64,000 nucleotides of DNA from Ferdinandcohnia sp036962685 (GTDB lineage: Bacteria > Bacillota > Bacilli > Bacillales > Bacillaceae_L), in assembly GCF_036962685.1 (NCBI RefSeq), contig NZ_JBALOP010000032.1, forward strand, positions 1-64,000, read 5' to 3'. The notes beneath the pieces are model-generated. The model did no database searches and was not told the origin of the DNA. It saw only the letters and a program-made list of their open reading frames with translations. A program made the translations under genes and the position numbers. Shown here piece after piece: positions 41,175 to 51,200 of this stretch (position 1 is its first letter; each line of letters opens with the position of its first letter).

Positions 41175-41178
41175 GAAA

Positions 41179-41410
41179 GGTGCAAGGCGCCCTGATATAG
41201 GAACATCGACTAACTACCTCCACGTCCTGTGGCAAACGTGATGTCAGCACTTCCTCGAAAATGCTATGCATATTTTCGTGCGAGGATCATACTGTCGAAG
41301 CTTTCCTTGTCCTGTGCAAGTCAAGCATATGAAAAACGCTGACAGAAGGTGCATTTTACCTTTCGAAGTAATTGGCTTAGACCAGAGAGCCGATGGAGCC
41401 TGGAACTAGA
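41179..41410. repeat. Dispersed intergenic repeat, family 2 (long copy)
   Basis: The 280-base gap between the DUF2777 gene and the GGDEF-EAL gene is filled by an element starting GGTGCAAGGCGCC and ending GATGGAGCCTGGAACTAGA. Its inner blocks (CCACGTCCTGTGGC, TCGAAGCTTTCCTTGTCCTG, CGCTGACAGAAGGTGC) recur at 22322-22560 and in part, inverted, at 20965-21078. Confidence 0.82.
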
Positions 41411-41455
41411 TATTATAAGTAGGGGCGGTTCACCGTGAACCGCCTCCTTTTACGT

Positions 41456-42949
41456 TTATAATGCTTTAAGTTTCGCCAATCCTTTTTCAAACTCTTCACT
41501 TTTCATAGGTCGATCAATATAGAATCCTTGGGCATAATGGCATTGAAGTTCCTTTAGTAATGCAATCTGCTCATCAGTTTCAACACCCTCAGCAACAACC
41601 TTCACGGAAAGCCCATGCCCCATCGTAATGATTGCTTTTACAATCGCGATATCAGTGGTATTAACCTTAAGATTATTGATAAAGGTTCTGTCGATTTTTA
41701 AAGTATTGATAGGCAAATCCTTTAAATAACTTAATGATGAATATCCTGTTCCAAAATCATCAATGGATACCTTAACACCCAGTTTTTGCAACTCCTTCAT
41801 GACAATGACACTATGAGTAATATTTCTCAGCATCACGCCTTCGGTAAGCTCAAGTGTTAAATATTGCGGTGGAAGTCCTGTTTCTACTAAAACCTCCTTC
41901 ACCACATCAATAAAGCTAATTTGTTGGAATTGGTTCGCAGATACATTAACGGAAATTGTTAAATAATCATAGCCCATATCATGCCATTTTTTATTTTCCT
42001 GACAAGCCTTTTTCAAGACCCACCTACCAATCTCATGAATGAGACCTGTTTCCTCTGCCAACGGTATAAATTCCCCAGGTGATACGAGCCCAAGCTTTGG
42101 GTGCTCCCAACGTATTAAGGCTTCACTGCCGTACACATCACCAGATGCTAAATCAATCAGCGGTTGAAAGCATAAATGAAATTCTTTCTTTTCAAGTGCT
42201 CTTCGTAAATAGCCTTCAAACTCCAATTTATATAATACTTGCTGGTTCATTTCCGTTGAGTAAAACTTCATTTTGTTGCCGCCTTGCTGTTTTGCAAGAT
42301 TCATAGCTGTATCGGCATGTTTAAATAATAATTCAGTCGTAATCCCATCGTTTGGATAAAAACTAACTCCTACACTAGCAGTTAAAAAGAATTCACGAGC
42401 TTCATACATAATAGGTTTAGCCAGTTCATGCAAGAGTGTCTGTCCAAGGTCGGCGATTTTCTCAACTTCAACATCCTCGGTAATTAGAATTGTAAATTTA
42501 TCGCCACTAAATCTTGCTAGGAAACTCTTTAATGGAGGCAATCCTTGAATTCGTTTTGCAAGTTCCTTAAGAATAATATCCCCTGCATAATGTCCAACCG
42601 TATCATTAATCATTTTAAATCGGTCAAGATCGATAAATAACACAGCTAATTTACTGCGCTTCTTTATCTTTGAAAACCTCTTAACATAACTCTCAACATG
42701 ATTTGTAAAATGCAATCGATTCGGCAAACCCGTTTCTGCATCAAAATAGGCTAAGCAAGCAACTTTTTCCTCGGCTTTTTTTTCATAAAAAGCTTCTATC
42801 TTTTTATATTTTTCGGTCGTAAGTTGGTGTTGCTCTATTAATTCAATGATATCTTTCAACTGTTTATATATAAAGCTATAGGTTCTCAATACGAGATTCA
42901 CCACTCTTTTTTCACTCATGAAGTATGTATCTATTCTTAAAGATAGCAT
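41456..42949 (-). CDS. GGDEF-EAL protein, probable c-di-GMP phosphodiesterase
   Basis: A protein of up to 497 aa with a helical N-terminus, a GGDEF domain (about residues 80-235) and an EAL domain (about 250-495). The cyclase signature is degenerate, RFSGDKF instead of GGDEF, so synthesis of c-di-GMP is unlikely. The EAL domain keeps its catalytic set: SEALIRWEHP, VNVSANQF, ELTEGVML, SIDDFGTGYSSLSYL, LKIDRTFI, VAEGVET and YAQGFY. The GGDEF part may serve as a GTP sensor. No clear ribosome site precedes ATG 42949 or ATG 42916, so the start is uncertain. Confidence 0.88.
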   Translation of the reverse strand: MLSLRIDTYFMSEKRVVNLVLRTYSFIYKQLKDIIELIEQHQLTTEKYKKIEAFYEKKAEEKVACLAYFDAETGLPNRLHFTNHVESYVKRFSKIKKRSKLAVLFIDLDRFKMINDTVGHYAGDIILKELAKRIQGLPPLKSFLARFSGDKFTILITEDVEVEKIADLGQTLLHELAKPIMYEAREFFLTASVGVSFYPNDGITTELLFKHADTAMNLAKQQGGNKMKFYSTEMNQQVLYKLEFEGYLRRALEKKEFHLCFQPLIDLASGDVYGSEALIRWEHPKLGLVSPGEFIPLAEETGLIHEIGRWVLKKACQENKKWHDMGYDYLTISVNVSANQFQQISFIDVVKEVLVETGLPPQYLTLELTEGVMLRNITHSVIVMKELQKLGVKVSIDDFGTGYSSLSYLKDLPINTLKIDRTFINNLKVNTTDIAIVKAIITMGHGLSVKVVAEGVETDEQIALLKELQCHYAQGFYIDRPMKSEEFEKGLAKLKAL

Positions 42950-42980
42950 AATTTTATGTCGAAAAACACAGAAAAAAGAG

Positions 42981-43008
42981 AAAAAGCTACCTTGATTGGT
43001 AGCTTTTT
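42981..43008 (-). terminator. Terminator after yisL
   Basis: AAAAAGCTACC/GGTAGCTTTTT stem just after the yisL stop. Confidence 0.88.
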
Positions 43009-43018
43009 CACAAAACTG

Positions 43019-43387
43019 TTAGAATCTCCATATACCTAATGGAAGTTTCGCACCTAGGGCAATAGTTAAAACTAAAACAACAACAAATAACACCCAAAAA
43101 ACACCATTTGGCTTTCCCTTACTAGAACGTGCTAAAATCATTTCCATGAATCCGATTGTTAAAATGCCCAAAATTGCTTTTCCTATGTATTCACCGTCAA
43201 TTACTACTCCACCAAATAAAAGTAGTAAACCTGTAGCTAAAATGAATAAATAAAATAAACGTAAGGTCATTTTAACAATTTTTTGAGACTTTTCTTTTCC
43301 TGCCTTATTTAGGATTGTTGCTGCTATAACAAATAGAATAATAGCAACTACCCAAGAAGTAATATGTGCATGAGTATTCACTGACAT
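43019..43387 (-). CDS. yisL: YisL family membrane protein
   Basis: A 122 aa protein with four helices (HITSWVVAIILFVIAATIL; LFYLFILATGLLLLFGGVVI; IGKAILGILTIGFMEMIL; GVFWVLFVVVLVLTIALG), matching B. subtilis YisL (DUF1516). Function unknown. AGGAGGAG before the ATG. It lies beside yisK as in B. subtilis. Confidence 0.9.
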   Translation of the reverse strand: MSVNTHAHITSWVVAIILFVIAATILNKAGKEKSQKIVKMTLRLFYLFILATGLLLLFGGVVIDGEYIGKAILGILTIGFMEMILARSSKGKPNGVFWVLFVVVLVLTIALGAKLPLGIWRF

Positions 43388-43521
43388 GTACTACTCCTCC
43401 TTTTCCTTTTTCTTCATGGATTATCATAGCATGTTTATTTGTAATTATAAAACGTTCTATCTACCCTTTTTCACTGTCTACATAGTAATTATGTCATTTT
43501 TGTGACGTGAAGGGTCTTTTA

Positions 43522-44427
43522 CTAATCCTCAATTTTATTTTGCAGTGTTCCTAGCCCATCGATTGTAATTTCAATTATGTCCCCTGCTTTCAAGAAGCGT
43601 GGCGGATTAAAGCCTTTTCCTACTCCCGCTGGTGTACCTGTTGCGATAATATCACCTGGTTCCAATGTCATACCTTGTGAAATGACCGAAATAATTTTTT
43701 CAATTGGAAATATAAACTGGCTGGTGTTACCTGCCTGTCGCACTTCCCCGTTAACTTTTGTTGTTACGGATAATTGACTTGGATTTGGAATCAATGATTT
43801 ATGAACAAGCATTGGTCCCATGGGACAAGTAGTATCTAGGCTTTTTCCAAGGAAATATTGCTTATGCCTCGATTGAATATCGCGAGCTGTAATATCGTTA
43901 ACAATCGTATACCCAAAAACATGATCCAATGCTTCACTTTCCTGAATCCCACGACCTTCTTTCCCGATTACAACTGCCAATTCACCTTCGTAATCCAGCT
44001 GCTCAGTTATATTTTTATGATTCAAGACCAGTTCATCAGGACCCACAACTGTTGTTGGTGCCTTTGTGAACATCATGACATGCTCGGGTATATCCTTTGC
44101 GCTTCCCATTTCAATTGCATGTTCCGCATAATTTTTACCAACACAAAAAATATTTTTACTTGGTTTTGGAATCGGTGCCTTTAAAGTAATATCCTGAATA
44201 GGAAATATTCCATCTGCATCTGGATGCTTAAAAGCCCACTCATTAATATGACGTACCCTCCCTAAAAACTTCTCACCTTGCGAAATTGCTTCAATCATTG
44301 TTTCTGGAACGATGGAGGACCCATCCATTTGCATTTCTAAAGCTTTTAGATCGAATACTTGATCAAGCTTATCGTTAACCATCCCGATAAATTTTTTCCC
44401 CTTCTTTTCAGCAGTTACAAACCTCAT
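43522..44427 (-). CDS. yisK: Fumarylacetoacetate hydrolase family protein YisK
   Basis: A 301 aa FAH-fold enzyme. Metal ligands lie in the LDYEGELAVVIGKEGRG segment and GYTIVNDITARDIQ follows; NIFCVGKNYAEHAIEMG and IIATGTPAGVGKGFNPPRFL are further family blocks. B. subtilis YisK has oxaloacetate decarboxylase activity and is connected with cell-shape phenotypes. ATG 44427 is the third start option in GTG-ATG-ATC-ATG and has the best spacing from GAGGTG. Confidence 0.92.
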   Translation of the reverse strand: MRFVTAEKKGKKFIGMVNDKLDQVFDLKALEMQMDGSSIVPETMIEAISQGEKFLGRVRHINEWAFKHPDADGIFPIQDITLKAPIPKPSKNIFCVGKNYAEHAIEMGSAKDIPEHVMMFTKAPTTVVGPDELVLNHKNITEQLDYEGELAVVIGKEGRGIQESEALDHVFGYTIVNDITARDIQSRHKQYFLGKSLDTTCPMGPMLVHKSLIPNPSQLSVTTKVNGEVRQAGNTSQFIFPIEKIISVISQGMTLEPGDIIATGTPAGVGKGFNPPRFLKAGDIIEITIDGLGTLQNKIED

Positions 44428-44646
44428 GATCATCACCTCTTATTTAATTAATTCTATCTTCATTACCGTTTTTCCTCCCTCGACAATTTGTAGAACTTTG
44501 TATTATTTTGTAATATTTTAAGAGGTTTTAGCGAACTTGTTTTATTCTCTGTAAAGGCAGGTATAATAATAGTACAAGCCCTGTATATACTACTTTAGCA
44601 CAATGATTCATAGAGAATATGTACTTAAAAAAATGGAGAAATGAAA

Positions 44647-44814
44647 ATGTTCATGTTGAAAATTGCAATTGAATTAAAGCGCCGTAAAATGACAGCTTTA
44701 GCAGATCGGTACGGCTTTACTGCTTGGGAGACAGTAAAGTGTAGTCAAGAATTAGATCAATTACTGAATATTTATCAAAAAACCAAACAGAAAAAATTAA
44801 AAATGGTGAACTAA
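44647..44814 (+). CDS. yisI: Spo0E-like aspartyl-phosphate phosphatase
   Basis: A protein of about 55 aa of the Spo0E family: a helical hairpin with the signature SQELDQLLNIY after GFTAWETVKC. These small proteins dephosphorylate Spo0A-P and so hold back sporulation. It lies between gerP and yisK as yisI does in B. subtilis. GGAG is eight bases before ATG 44647; ATG 44641 is also possible. Confidence 0.88.
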   Translation: MFMLKIAIELKRRKMTALADRYGFTAWETVKCSQELDQLLNIYQKTKQKKLKMVN

Positions 44815-44853
44815 AAAAGACTATTCGCATTATTCGCGAATAGCCTTTTTTCT
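44814..44853. terminator. Bidirectional terminator
   Basis: A CTATTCGC..GCGAATAG stem with A and T runs outside, between convergent yisI and the DUF418 gene. Confidence 0.82.
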
Positions 44854-46029
44854 TATATCCACTTTTTGTGCATAGGTTAATGTTCTCCATATCCATTCGA
44901 ATGGACCGAATCTAAATTTTTTCAGCCATAAATAGCTTAATCCGATTTGGACAATGAAAATAACAATCGTCAGTATGAATCCTGTATATAGCTCCACTTT
45001 TCCATATAAACCAAGACCATAGCCGTAAAACAGGAGTGTGCAAACGATTGATTGGAATAAATAATTGCTTAATGAAAGGCGGCCCACAAACGCAAGCGGT
45101 GAGAGCAGTTTCTTCCAAATTGGCAGTCTCATTAACAGAACAACTGATGTTGCATATAATACAGCAGTTCCCGGGCCCCCTATCGTATCCTGTAAATAAT
45201 CGGTCGCTGCATTCTTAGCCGTATAATAAGGGAGCAATTTCATCGGAACCCCAATCACTAGCGAAATCAGCCAAAGGATTTTTACTTTCTTTATATCCTC
45301 ATCACGGCCTTCAAACCACTTTTTCTTAGCAATAAAAGCTCCTAGAAGAAACATCGGAAGCAGTGTAATGACTAATGCAAAGATGCTTACCACATTATTT
45401 ACATAGTACCAATCTTGGATTCTTTGAATGGTAATTTCCCAGAATCCACCTGCAGCGTAAATTTCTGCGGATTTGTGAGCAAGCTGTTCATTATACATGA
45501 CGGCACTTAACTCTGGATCAAACATGACAGCTAGAAACATCATACCGCCAAGAAATAAGTTGGGAACAAAGACAAGCACCAATGCCCAAATTAGCAACGT
45601 GATTGGCTTTGCCTTATGAAATAAAAGTAAAATGGCCCCGACAACAGCATACGTAATTAATATATCTCCATGCCACACAAAAAACGCATGTAAACATCCA
45701 ATTAGTAAAAGTACAAATAATCTTCTTGTGATCAATGGATAAAATGAATACCCCTTTGCTATTGCCCTTTCCTTAAACAAGATCATACCAAATCCGAAAA
45801 GAAACGAAAATAGGGTATAAAAGCTTGCTTGTGCAAAAATATCGACGGTACTTTGTATCCACTGGTTGAGTTCCCCACTCCACCAGTCTTGAGGATTTAA
45901 ATACAAAACTGGTGCAAAAAACGAAGGCATATTAACGAAAAAAATACCGAATATCGCTAGTCCTCTTATAACATCGATGGAATGAATCCTCTCCGCACCC
46001 ATCACAGGACTTAAGTGTTTATTACTCAT
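44830..46029 (-). CDS. DUF418 family membrane protein
   Basis: A 399 aa polytopic protein with about ten helices, of the YeiB/YxaH (DUF418) family: IHSIDVIRGLAIFGIFFVNM at the N-terminus, TLFSFLFGFGMILF, and the C-terminal DUF418 part GRLSLSNYLFQSIVCTLLFYGYGLGLYG and FRFGPFEWIWRTLTY. Thought to be a transporter or acyltransferase-like membrane protein; role unknown. The ATG follows AAGGAGTTGTACG. Confidence 0.9.
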   Translation of the reverse strand: MSNKHLSPVMGAERIHSIDVIRGLAIFGIFFVNMPSFFAPVLYLNPQDWWSGELNQWIQSTVDIFAQASFYTLFSFLFGFGMILFKERAIAKGYSFYPLITRRLFVLLLIGCLHAFFVWHGDILITYAVVGAILLLFHKAKPITLLIWALVLVFVPNLFLGGMMFLAVMFDPELSAVMYNEQLAHKSAEIYAAGGFWEITIQRIQDWYYVNNVVSIFALVITLLPMFLLGAFIAKKKWFEGRDEDIKKVKILWLISLVIGVPMKLLPYYTAKNAATDYLQDTIGGPGTAVLYATSVVLLMRLPIWKKLLSPLAFVGRLSLSNYLFQSIVCTLLFYGYGLGLYGKVELYTGFILTIVIFIVQIGLSYLWLKKFRFGPFEWIWRTLTYAQKVDIRKKAIRE

Positions 46030-46130
46030 TCGTACAACTCCTTAACCATTTTCCTATTTTTGATTATAAAAGAAATATATTGCAAACACTAGGATATCTA
46101 TAATTTCGCAAGTACAGCTGTGGATAAATC

Positions 46131-46157
46131 ACACCTTCTGGGCATTCTTCATAGAAT
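46131..46157 (+). promoter_or_regulatory. Candidate sigma-K promoter of gerP
   Basis: CATAGAAT (46150-46157) fits the sigma-K -10 CATAnnnT, with ACACC about 16 bases upstream as the AC-type -35. gerP operons are known to be expressed late in the mother cell under sigma-K. Confidence 0.55.
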
Positions 46158-46232
46158 AAAAAAACGTTCTAATTCGTACTGATTGATATCTCCGTGAAAT
46201 TCGTTAAATTGTTTGTAAAAGGGTGTTTTTGT

Positions 46233-46454
46233 ATGCCAGCAATTGTAGGAGCTGTAAAAGTAAATAGTGTTGGAAATAGCAGTGTTATGAACATCGGTGA
46301 TGTCTTTCAAATTTCCCCTACCAGTACAGCAAAAACGTTTGCCGGTGCAGGCTCATTTAATACAGGGGATGGCCTTTCAGTTTATAATAATCAAAGTGTC
46401 ACAAACACTTACGATACAGATAAAATTGACAGTGTCATTATTGGGAATGCTTAA
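46233..46454 (+). CDS. gerPA: Spore germination protein GerPA
   Basis: 73 aa. GerPA/GerPF family: MPAIVGAVKVNSVGNSSVM, GDVFQISPTSTAKTFAGAGSFNTGD and a terminal IIGNA. GerP proteins sit in the spore coat and let germinants reach the inner receptors. ATG 46233 after AAAGGGTG is chosen; the frame from 46194 lacks a ribosome site. First gene of a complete six-gene operon. Confidence 0.93.
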   Translation: MPAIVGAVKVNSVGNSSVMNIGDVFQISPTSTAKTFAGAGSFNTGDGLSVYNNQSVTNTYDTDKIDSVIIGNA

Positions 46455-46468
46455 GGAGGGATACGAAC

Positions 46469-46687
46469 ATGAACTTTTATATCAATCAAAGTATATGTAT
46501 TCAGACCTTACGAGTGGGCAGCGTTAGTAACTCATCTGTTTTGCAAATTGGTAGTGCAGGTCTAATCAAGCCATCTGCACATCTTCATAATACAGGCGGA
46601 TTTACTGAACCAGCCCCCCAAATTGGAAAACAAACATCAACAGTTGATACACATGCTGTTCCATTAGTCTCACCTTCTCGATCATAG
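46469..46687 (+). CDS. gerPB: Spore germination protein GerPB
   Basis: 72 aa, GerPB type: FYINQSICIQTLRVGSVSNSSVLQIGSAG, then HNTGGFTEPAPQ. The SVSNSSVLQIG repeat unit is shared with other GerP subunits. It follows gerPA by 14 bases with AAGGAGGG upstream. Needed with the other GerP proteins for coat permeability. Confidence 0.92.
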   Translation: MNFYINQSICIQTLRVGSVSNSSVLQIGSAGLIKPSAHLHNTGGFTEPAPQIGKQTSTVDTHAVPLVSPSRS

Positions 46688-46754
46688 GCATTCACCCATA
46701 CGAAAGCTGTTGCATAATGTAAACCATCAATGTTTATGGAAAGGGTGAATGCTT

Positions 46755-47372
46755 TTGTACTCATATCCTTATGACTTCAGCGCTTATGTTCGGAGCCTCC
46801 ATTACTGTATTGAACAGCAAAGCTTGCGAATCTCACAATTAGAAAAAACCCTCGAAAATATTGAAAAAGAACTTAAGGAAATCAAGGACAAACCAACAAC
46901 CCATATTGGTAAGATTGAATATAAATTTGATCAACTTAAGGTTGAGACATTGGAAGGTACATTAAACATTGGATTAAACCCTACGAACGGTGAACAGATT
47001 GAAGATTTTGCAGTTTCACAAAGTAAGATGAATATACCTGATGTCAGACATACCCATAAAGACTTCATAAAGGGAATTCAGGATGAAATAGATGCATACT
47101 TAAGCAATGAGTGTTCCGTTTATGTTAAAAATAGGTTAACTGAAGAGAGGTCTTCACTTCCAGTAGAGCATGTCGATTTTATTGTGGAGGATATTCGAAA
47201 GCAAATCCACGAACGAATCATTTTTTATCTAGAACAAAAGCAAGCTGAACTTCAAGATCCTGCGCGGATACATGAAGTATATGAGGCAACTGTTGACAGA
47301 ATAAAAATGGATATTCAAGACTCAATAAAAGCCTATCTAAATAATCTTCCAGAAAACATGAAAGAAGGGTAA
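46755..47372 (+). CDS. gerPC: Spore germination protein GerPC
   Basis: The largest GerP protein, about 205 aa: a coiled-coil N-terminal half (LEKTLENIEKELKEIK) followed by the GerPC core IEYKFDQLKVETLEGTLNIGLNP, and long helical repeats (VDFIVEDIRKQIHERIIFYLE). AAGGGTG lies seven bases before TTG 46755; the in-frame ATG 46749 is too close to it, so I prefer the TTG. Confidence 0.9.
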   Translation: MYSYPYDFSAYVRSLHYCIEQQSLRISQLEKTLENIEKELKEIKDKPTTHIGKIEYKFDQLKVETLEGTLNIGLNPTNGEQIEDFAVSQSKMNIPDVRHTHKDFIKGIQDEIDAYLSNECSVYVKNRLTEERSSLPVEHVDFIVEDIRKQIHERIIFYLEQKQAELQDPARIHEVYEATVDRIKMDIQDSIKAYLNNLPENMKEG

Positions 47373-47377
47373 GATAC

Positions 47378-47557
47378 GTGAACTTTACCGTTGTAAATAA
47401 GGAAATCCATGTAGGTCATGTTGATATAGTTGGTGTATCCACATCATCTGTGTTTATTATTGGTGATGCAAAGACAATTTCAATGGCGTCCGCCTTTGAT
47501 ACACCAGCTGAATCACTAATTATCGGGCCATTTGTCCCATTGGCGCCGCAAGGGTGA
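47378..47557 (+). CDS. gerPD: Spore germination protein GerPD
   Basis: 59 aa from GTG 47378: NFTVVNKEIHVGHVDIVGVS, SSVFIIGDAKTISMASAFDTP and the GerPD ending ESLIIGPFVPLAPQG. It starts five bases after gerPC. Short enough to be missed by a length cut-off, but the family match and operon position are clear. Confidence 0.93.
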   Translation: MNFTVVNKEIHVGHVDIVGVSTSSVFIIGDAKTISMASAFDTPAESLIIGPFVPLAPQG

Positions 47558-47563
47558 TGAAGG

Positions 47564-47932
47564 ATGCAAAGGATTTCGGTTGTTGATTTTATTAAGGTCA
47601 ATTCATTATCTTTTAGTAGCATTTTAGAAATCGGTGATTCAAAAAAAATTACCCCCGTTTCCCAGGCACTTGCGGTACAAAGAGAGGTTCCTGTTTTTTT
47701 TACAAATGAAGGAGATTTTTCGAAATACCCCATTTTTTCTAGGGAACTGCCAAAAGTGAAAATCACGGAAACGGTAAATATGAATATATTTAATCAAAAC
47801 CCCATTATTAAAGTGGATTCCGTAAGAGTGAATGGGGTCTCTTCAGCGGCAGTTATGCAAATTGGTTCAACAGAAACAATCCACGCCGAATCAAAAGTAA
47901 AACATATCCGAATGCTGCTAGATGAGAAATAG
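47564..47932 (+). CDS. gerPE: Spore germination protein GerPE
   Basis: 122 aa, GerPE type: SVVDFIKVNSLSFSSILEIGDS at the start and VDSVRVNGVSSAAVMQIGST near the end, two copies of the GerP strand motif around a variable middle. It follows gerPD by six bases. Confidence 0.92.
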   Translation: MQRISVVDFIKVNSLSFSSILEIGDSKKITPVSQALAVQREVPVFFTNEGDFSKYPIFSRELPKVKITETVNMNIFNQNPIIKVDSVRVNGVSSAAVMQIGSTETIHAESKVKHIRMLLDEK

Positions 47933-48009
47933 AAACGCAATCGGTAACGTAATACCTAGTTTTCTCATAAAGTATAAATATAAAAAGAACTTTTAAAGGA
48001 TGAACTAGT

Positions 48010-48228
48010 ATGCCATCTATAGTTGGACCCATTAAAATAAACAGTGTTGGTGGTGGAGTCGTGAATTTCGGTGACTCCTTCTATGTGTCACCAAAGGATT
48101 CGGCTAAAACCTATTCTGGGTCGGGCTCATTTAATACAGGTGATTTTATCTGTACAAATAATGGCCTGAACGCAACTAATACGAATGACGAAGATTTTGC
48201 GGATCAATTAATCAAAAAGAATGCATAA
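48010..48228 (+). CDS. gerPF: Spore germination protein GerPF
   Basis: 72 aa, GerPA/GerPF family: MPSIVGPIKINSVGGGVVNFG, SFYVSPKDSAKTYSGSGSFNTGDF, NNGLNATNTND. The VVNFGDSFYVSPK pattern marks it as the PF member. AAAGGATGA precedes the ATG; the 77-base gap after gerPE may hold an extra promoter. Terminator follows, convergent with sbcC. Confidence 0.92.
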   Translation: MPSIVGPIKINSVGGGVVNFGDSFYVSPKDSAKTYSGSGSFNTGDFICTNNGLNATNTNDEDFADQLIKKNA

Positions 48229-48253
48229 AAAAAGGCCATTGTTTGGCCTTTTT
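48229..48253. terminator. Bidirectional terminator gerPF/sbcC
   Basis: AAAAAGGCC/GGCCTTTTT stem between convergent genes. Confidence 0.9.
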
Positions 48254-48261
48254 CTATGTTC

Positions 48262-51200
48262 CTATAAGGTTTCTAATCTAACAAGAGTTCCTCTACCTGA
48301 AGGTTCAGCTGCTTCAACGATTAAGCGTTTAGGCAATCTAGCCCTTAATTCCTGAACATGGCTAATCACGCCTACCGCTAATTGTTTTGAATGTAATTTT
48401 TCCAGAGCTGACACAACCGTATCTAATAGGTCAGCATCCAATGTCCCGAATCCTTCGTCTAAGAAGAAGAATTGCAACGGATATTCTCCCCTTAGCTGGA
48501 TTTGTGCTGACAGTGATAGAGCCAACGCTAATGATGTTAAGAAAGTCTCTCCACCGGAAAGTGTGGTAACAGGACGTCTAACCCCACCATTTGCATCATC
48601 CCTCATAATAAATCCGCCCTGTGAATCCACTTCAACCGCATAACGCTGTCTTGTTAGAATTCCAAGTCGCTCTGTTGCATCACGACTAACTTGAACAAGC
48701 TGTTCCTCTGCAATAAACTCTACAAAGCTATTTCCTTTAAAAACGGATTGAAGCTTGTTATATTGCTCTACTAATTTTTCAAGCTCATTTCGTCGTTTTT
48801 CAAGTTCGTTAAATCGCTCATGTTTTTCTAATAGTACTTGAAGTGCTTTAATAGCCGCTCCCTTCGCTTCAACCGCTTGATTAAGCATCTCCTTCATTTC
48901 CGTGCGAACCCTTTGGATTTCATCCCATTTTTCTTGTGATAGTTTTTCATCATTCAATAAATCATTTACTTTTTGCAACTCAGTTTGGATTTGCTTGAAG
49001 CGATCCCAATAACGCTCTATTTGTGAACCGAGTTCCTCTTGCTCATGTTTTGATAGAATTGATTCCCTCACATCGGAAATTTGTAAAAAGCTTGTTGTTT
49101 TAAGAACTTCAGTCCATTTTGTCGTTGCTTTTTCATTTCGCTCTTTCCCATCCTGTAATCCGCTAAATGCAGCATGTGTTTCGTTTTCTAATTTTTGACA
49201 CTCAGCTTGAATCTTTTGCCAAGCCTCATAGGATGTTAATTCTGTTTGCTCAAGCTGTTTCACCATTTGTTCAGTTTCAATCATTAACTGATCAATATTA
49301 TGGTTCCCTATTTCTTTTGCAAGTTTTTCACGAGCCTCAGATAAGGCTTCGAGTTTACCTTTTAATGTGGAGCTAATTTCAGCAATTTGGCGGTCAAGCC
49401 CATTGCTTTCATTTTGATACTTTTGCTTCTCTTGTTCCTTTTGTTCAAGCATGAGTGTGCTATTTTCAATTTCAACAGATAAACTTTGTGCCGATTTGTC
49501 ATTCTTTGAAATGTCCTCAAGCTTTGCTTCGATTGTTTCAAATTCAAGCTGTGGAAAGGATTGCTTCCAGTTCAAGTACTGTTCCTTTGTTTTTTTCTGT
49601 AAGTTTAAGACACGAGCCTGAAGCTCATTAAAGGATTTTATATTAAATTCCTTTGTCTGTTCAAGCTGGTTAACTTCTTTTAATGATGCACGAATATCTT
49701 GAATGGCTTTTCTTCCTGTTTCTTGAAGCTTTAATAAATCCTGTTGCAATGATTTTTGTTCAACAATAAGGGCTTGAAGCATACCGAATACATCTTCAAA
49801 CTCCTCATCACTAACAAGTCTTTTTGCTTGAACAGGTGCATTCATTTCTCCTGGATACTCCCCGATAAGTCCTCCAGAAATTTGCTCAAGCTTGAGTTTA
49901 AGCGTTGAAAATTCTTGTTTCATATTTCTTGCGATTGTTATATCGTTTGACAGTTTTTCGATTTGTGCATCCATTTCATCTCCATGGTCCTCATGGATGG
50001 ATAGAGGGTTTGGATGATGTTGCGAACCACATACCGGACACGGCTCTCCAGACTGAAGCTGGTCAGCAAGCTGGATGGCAAGATTCTTTTTTCTATTATC
50101 CTCTAATTCTTTCTTAAGTCTAGAAAGTTTAATTTCAGCTAAACCAATAAGCTTCTCACTGTCTCTTTCACGTTCACAGACTGTTTCATATGTGGATGCA
50201 TTTTTTAAGAAGATAGCCTCCACTCTTTGTTTAGCCTGGTCAAGTTCAACATTTTGTGAGTAAAGCATTTGATCTAATTGTTCGAGCTGCCCACGGCTTT
50301 TTTCTAACTCTGTTTTTTGCTCGTTTAGACTTGTATTTGAAAACATGATTGTCTGCTTTTCTTGACTGGCTTTTTGAAGTTCATTACGTACTTCTACTGA
50401 AACAGTTAAACTCGAAAGCTTGACTCTTCGTTCCTTTTGCTTCTCTGTATCTTCGGTAATTGATGCTGTAATTGCTTCAATTTGTTCCTGTTTTTCACGG
50501 ACTTGTGATTGTAAATTGTTCAGCTTTTGCTTAAGCTCATTTGCTTCACCTTCAAGAACAATAGCTTTTTCCTGAACTAATTTAGCATCGGTCAGCTGTT
50601 GTTTTTTTGTTAAGTAAAATGGTAGCTTCTCCGTTTTTTCCTGACGTGCCTTGTGATACTCATTAGCCTTTGCTTCATTTTCTTGTTTTTTGTTTGTTAA
50701 TTGATTTTGTAAGGTTTGATGAAGAATAGTTGCTTTTTCTAATGCCTCTTTTGCAGTCTCATATTCCTCTAAATACGGAAGGATGAGAGCAGCTGTTTCC
50801 GCATTCTTCACTTTTTTCTCAAGTTGAAGGATATGTGGTTTCTCATATTCGATTTTAACCAATTTTTGAGAAAGCTCACCCTTTTCCAGCTGCCATTGCC
50901 AAATACTTTTACTTTTTTCAAAATCAGCATCAATCTTATTGACTTCATTTTGGCGTTTTTCTAGAAGAATTTCTGCGTTTTTTAACTCTTGCTCCGCACT
51001 ATTAATCGCCTCTGTTGATGCATCTCCAAGACCCGCTTGTTCAGCTGCTACTTCGTTTAACTCATTTTTTGCTATGGTTAGCTTATTCTTTAATTTTTTA
51101 TTAAACTTGTCACCATATTGTTCAAGGTTAAAGAGGCGCTGAAGCATTTGTCTACGGTCAACACCCTTAAGTGATAAAAACTCAGCGAACTTTCCTTGTG

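Noticed and set aside
41420..41450. Terminator for the GGDEF-EAL gene (GGCGGTTCA/TGAACCGCC hairpin)
   Set aside because: The hairpin is real, but no T tract follows on the minus strand. On the plus strand only TCCTTTT follows, so its role is unclear.
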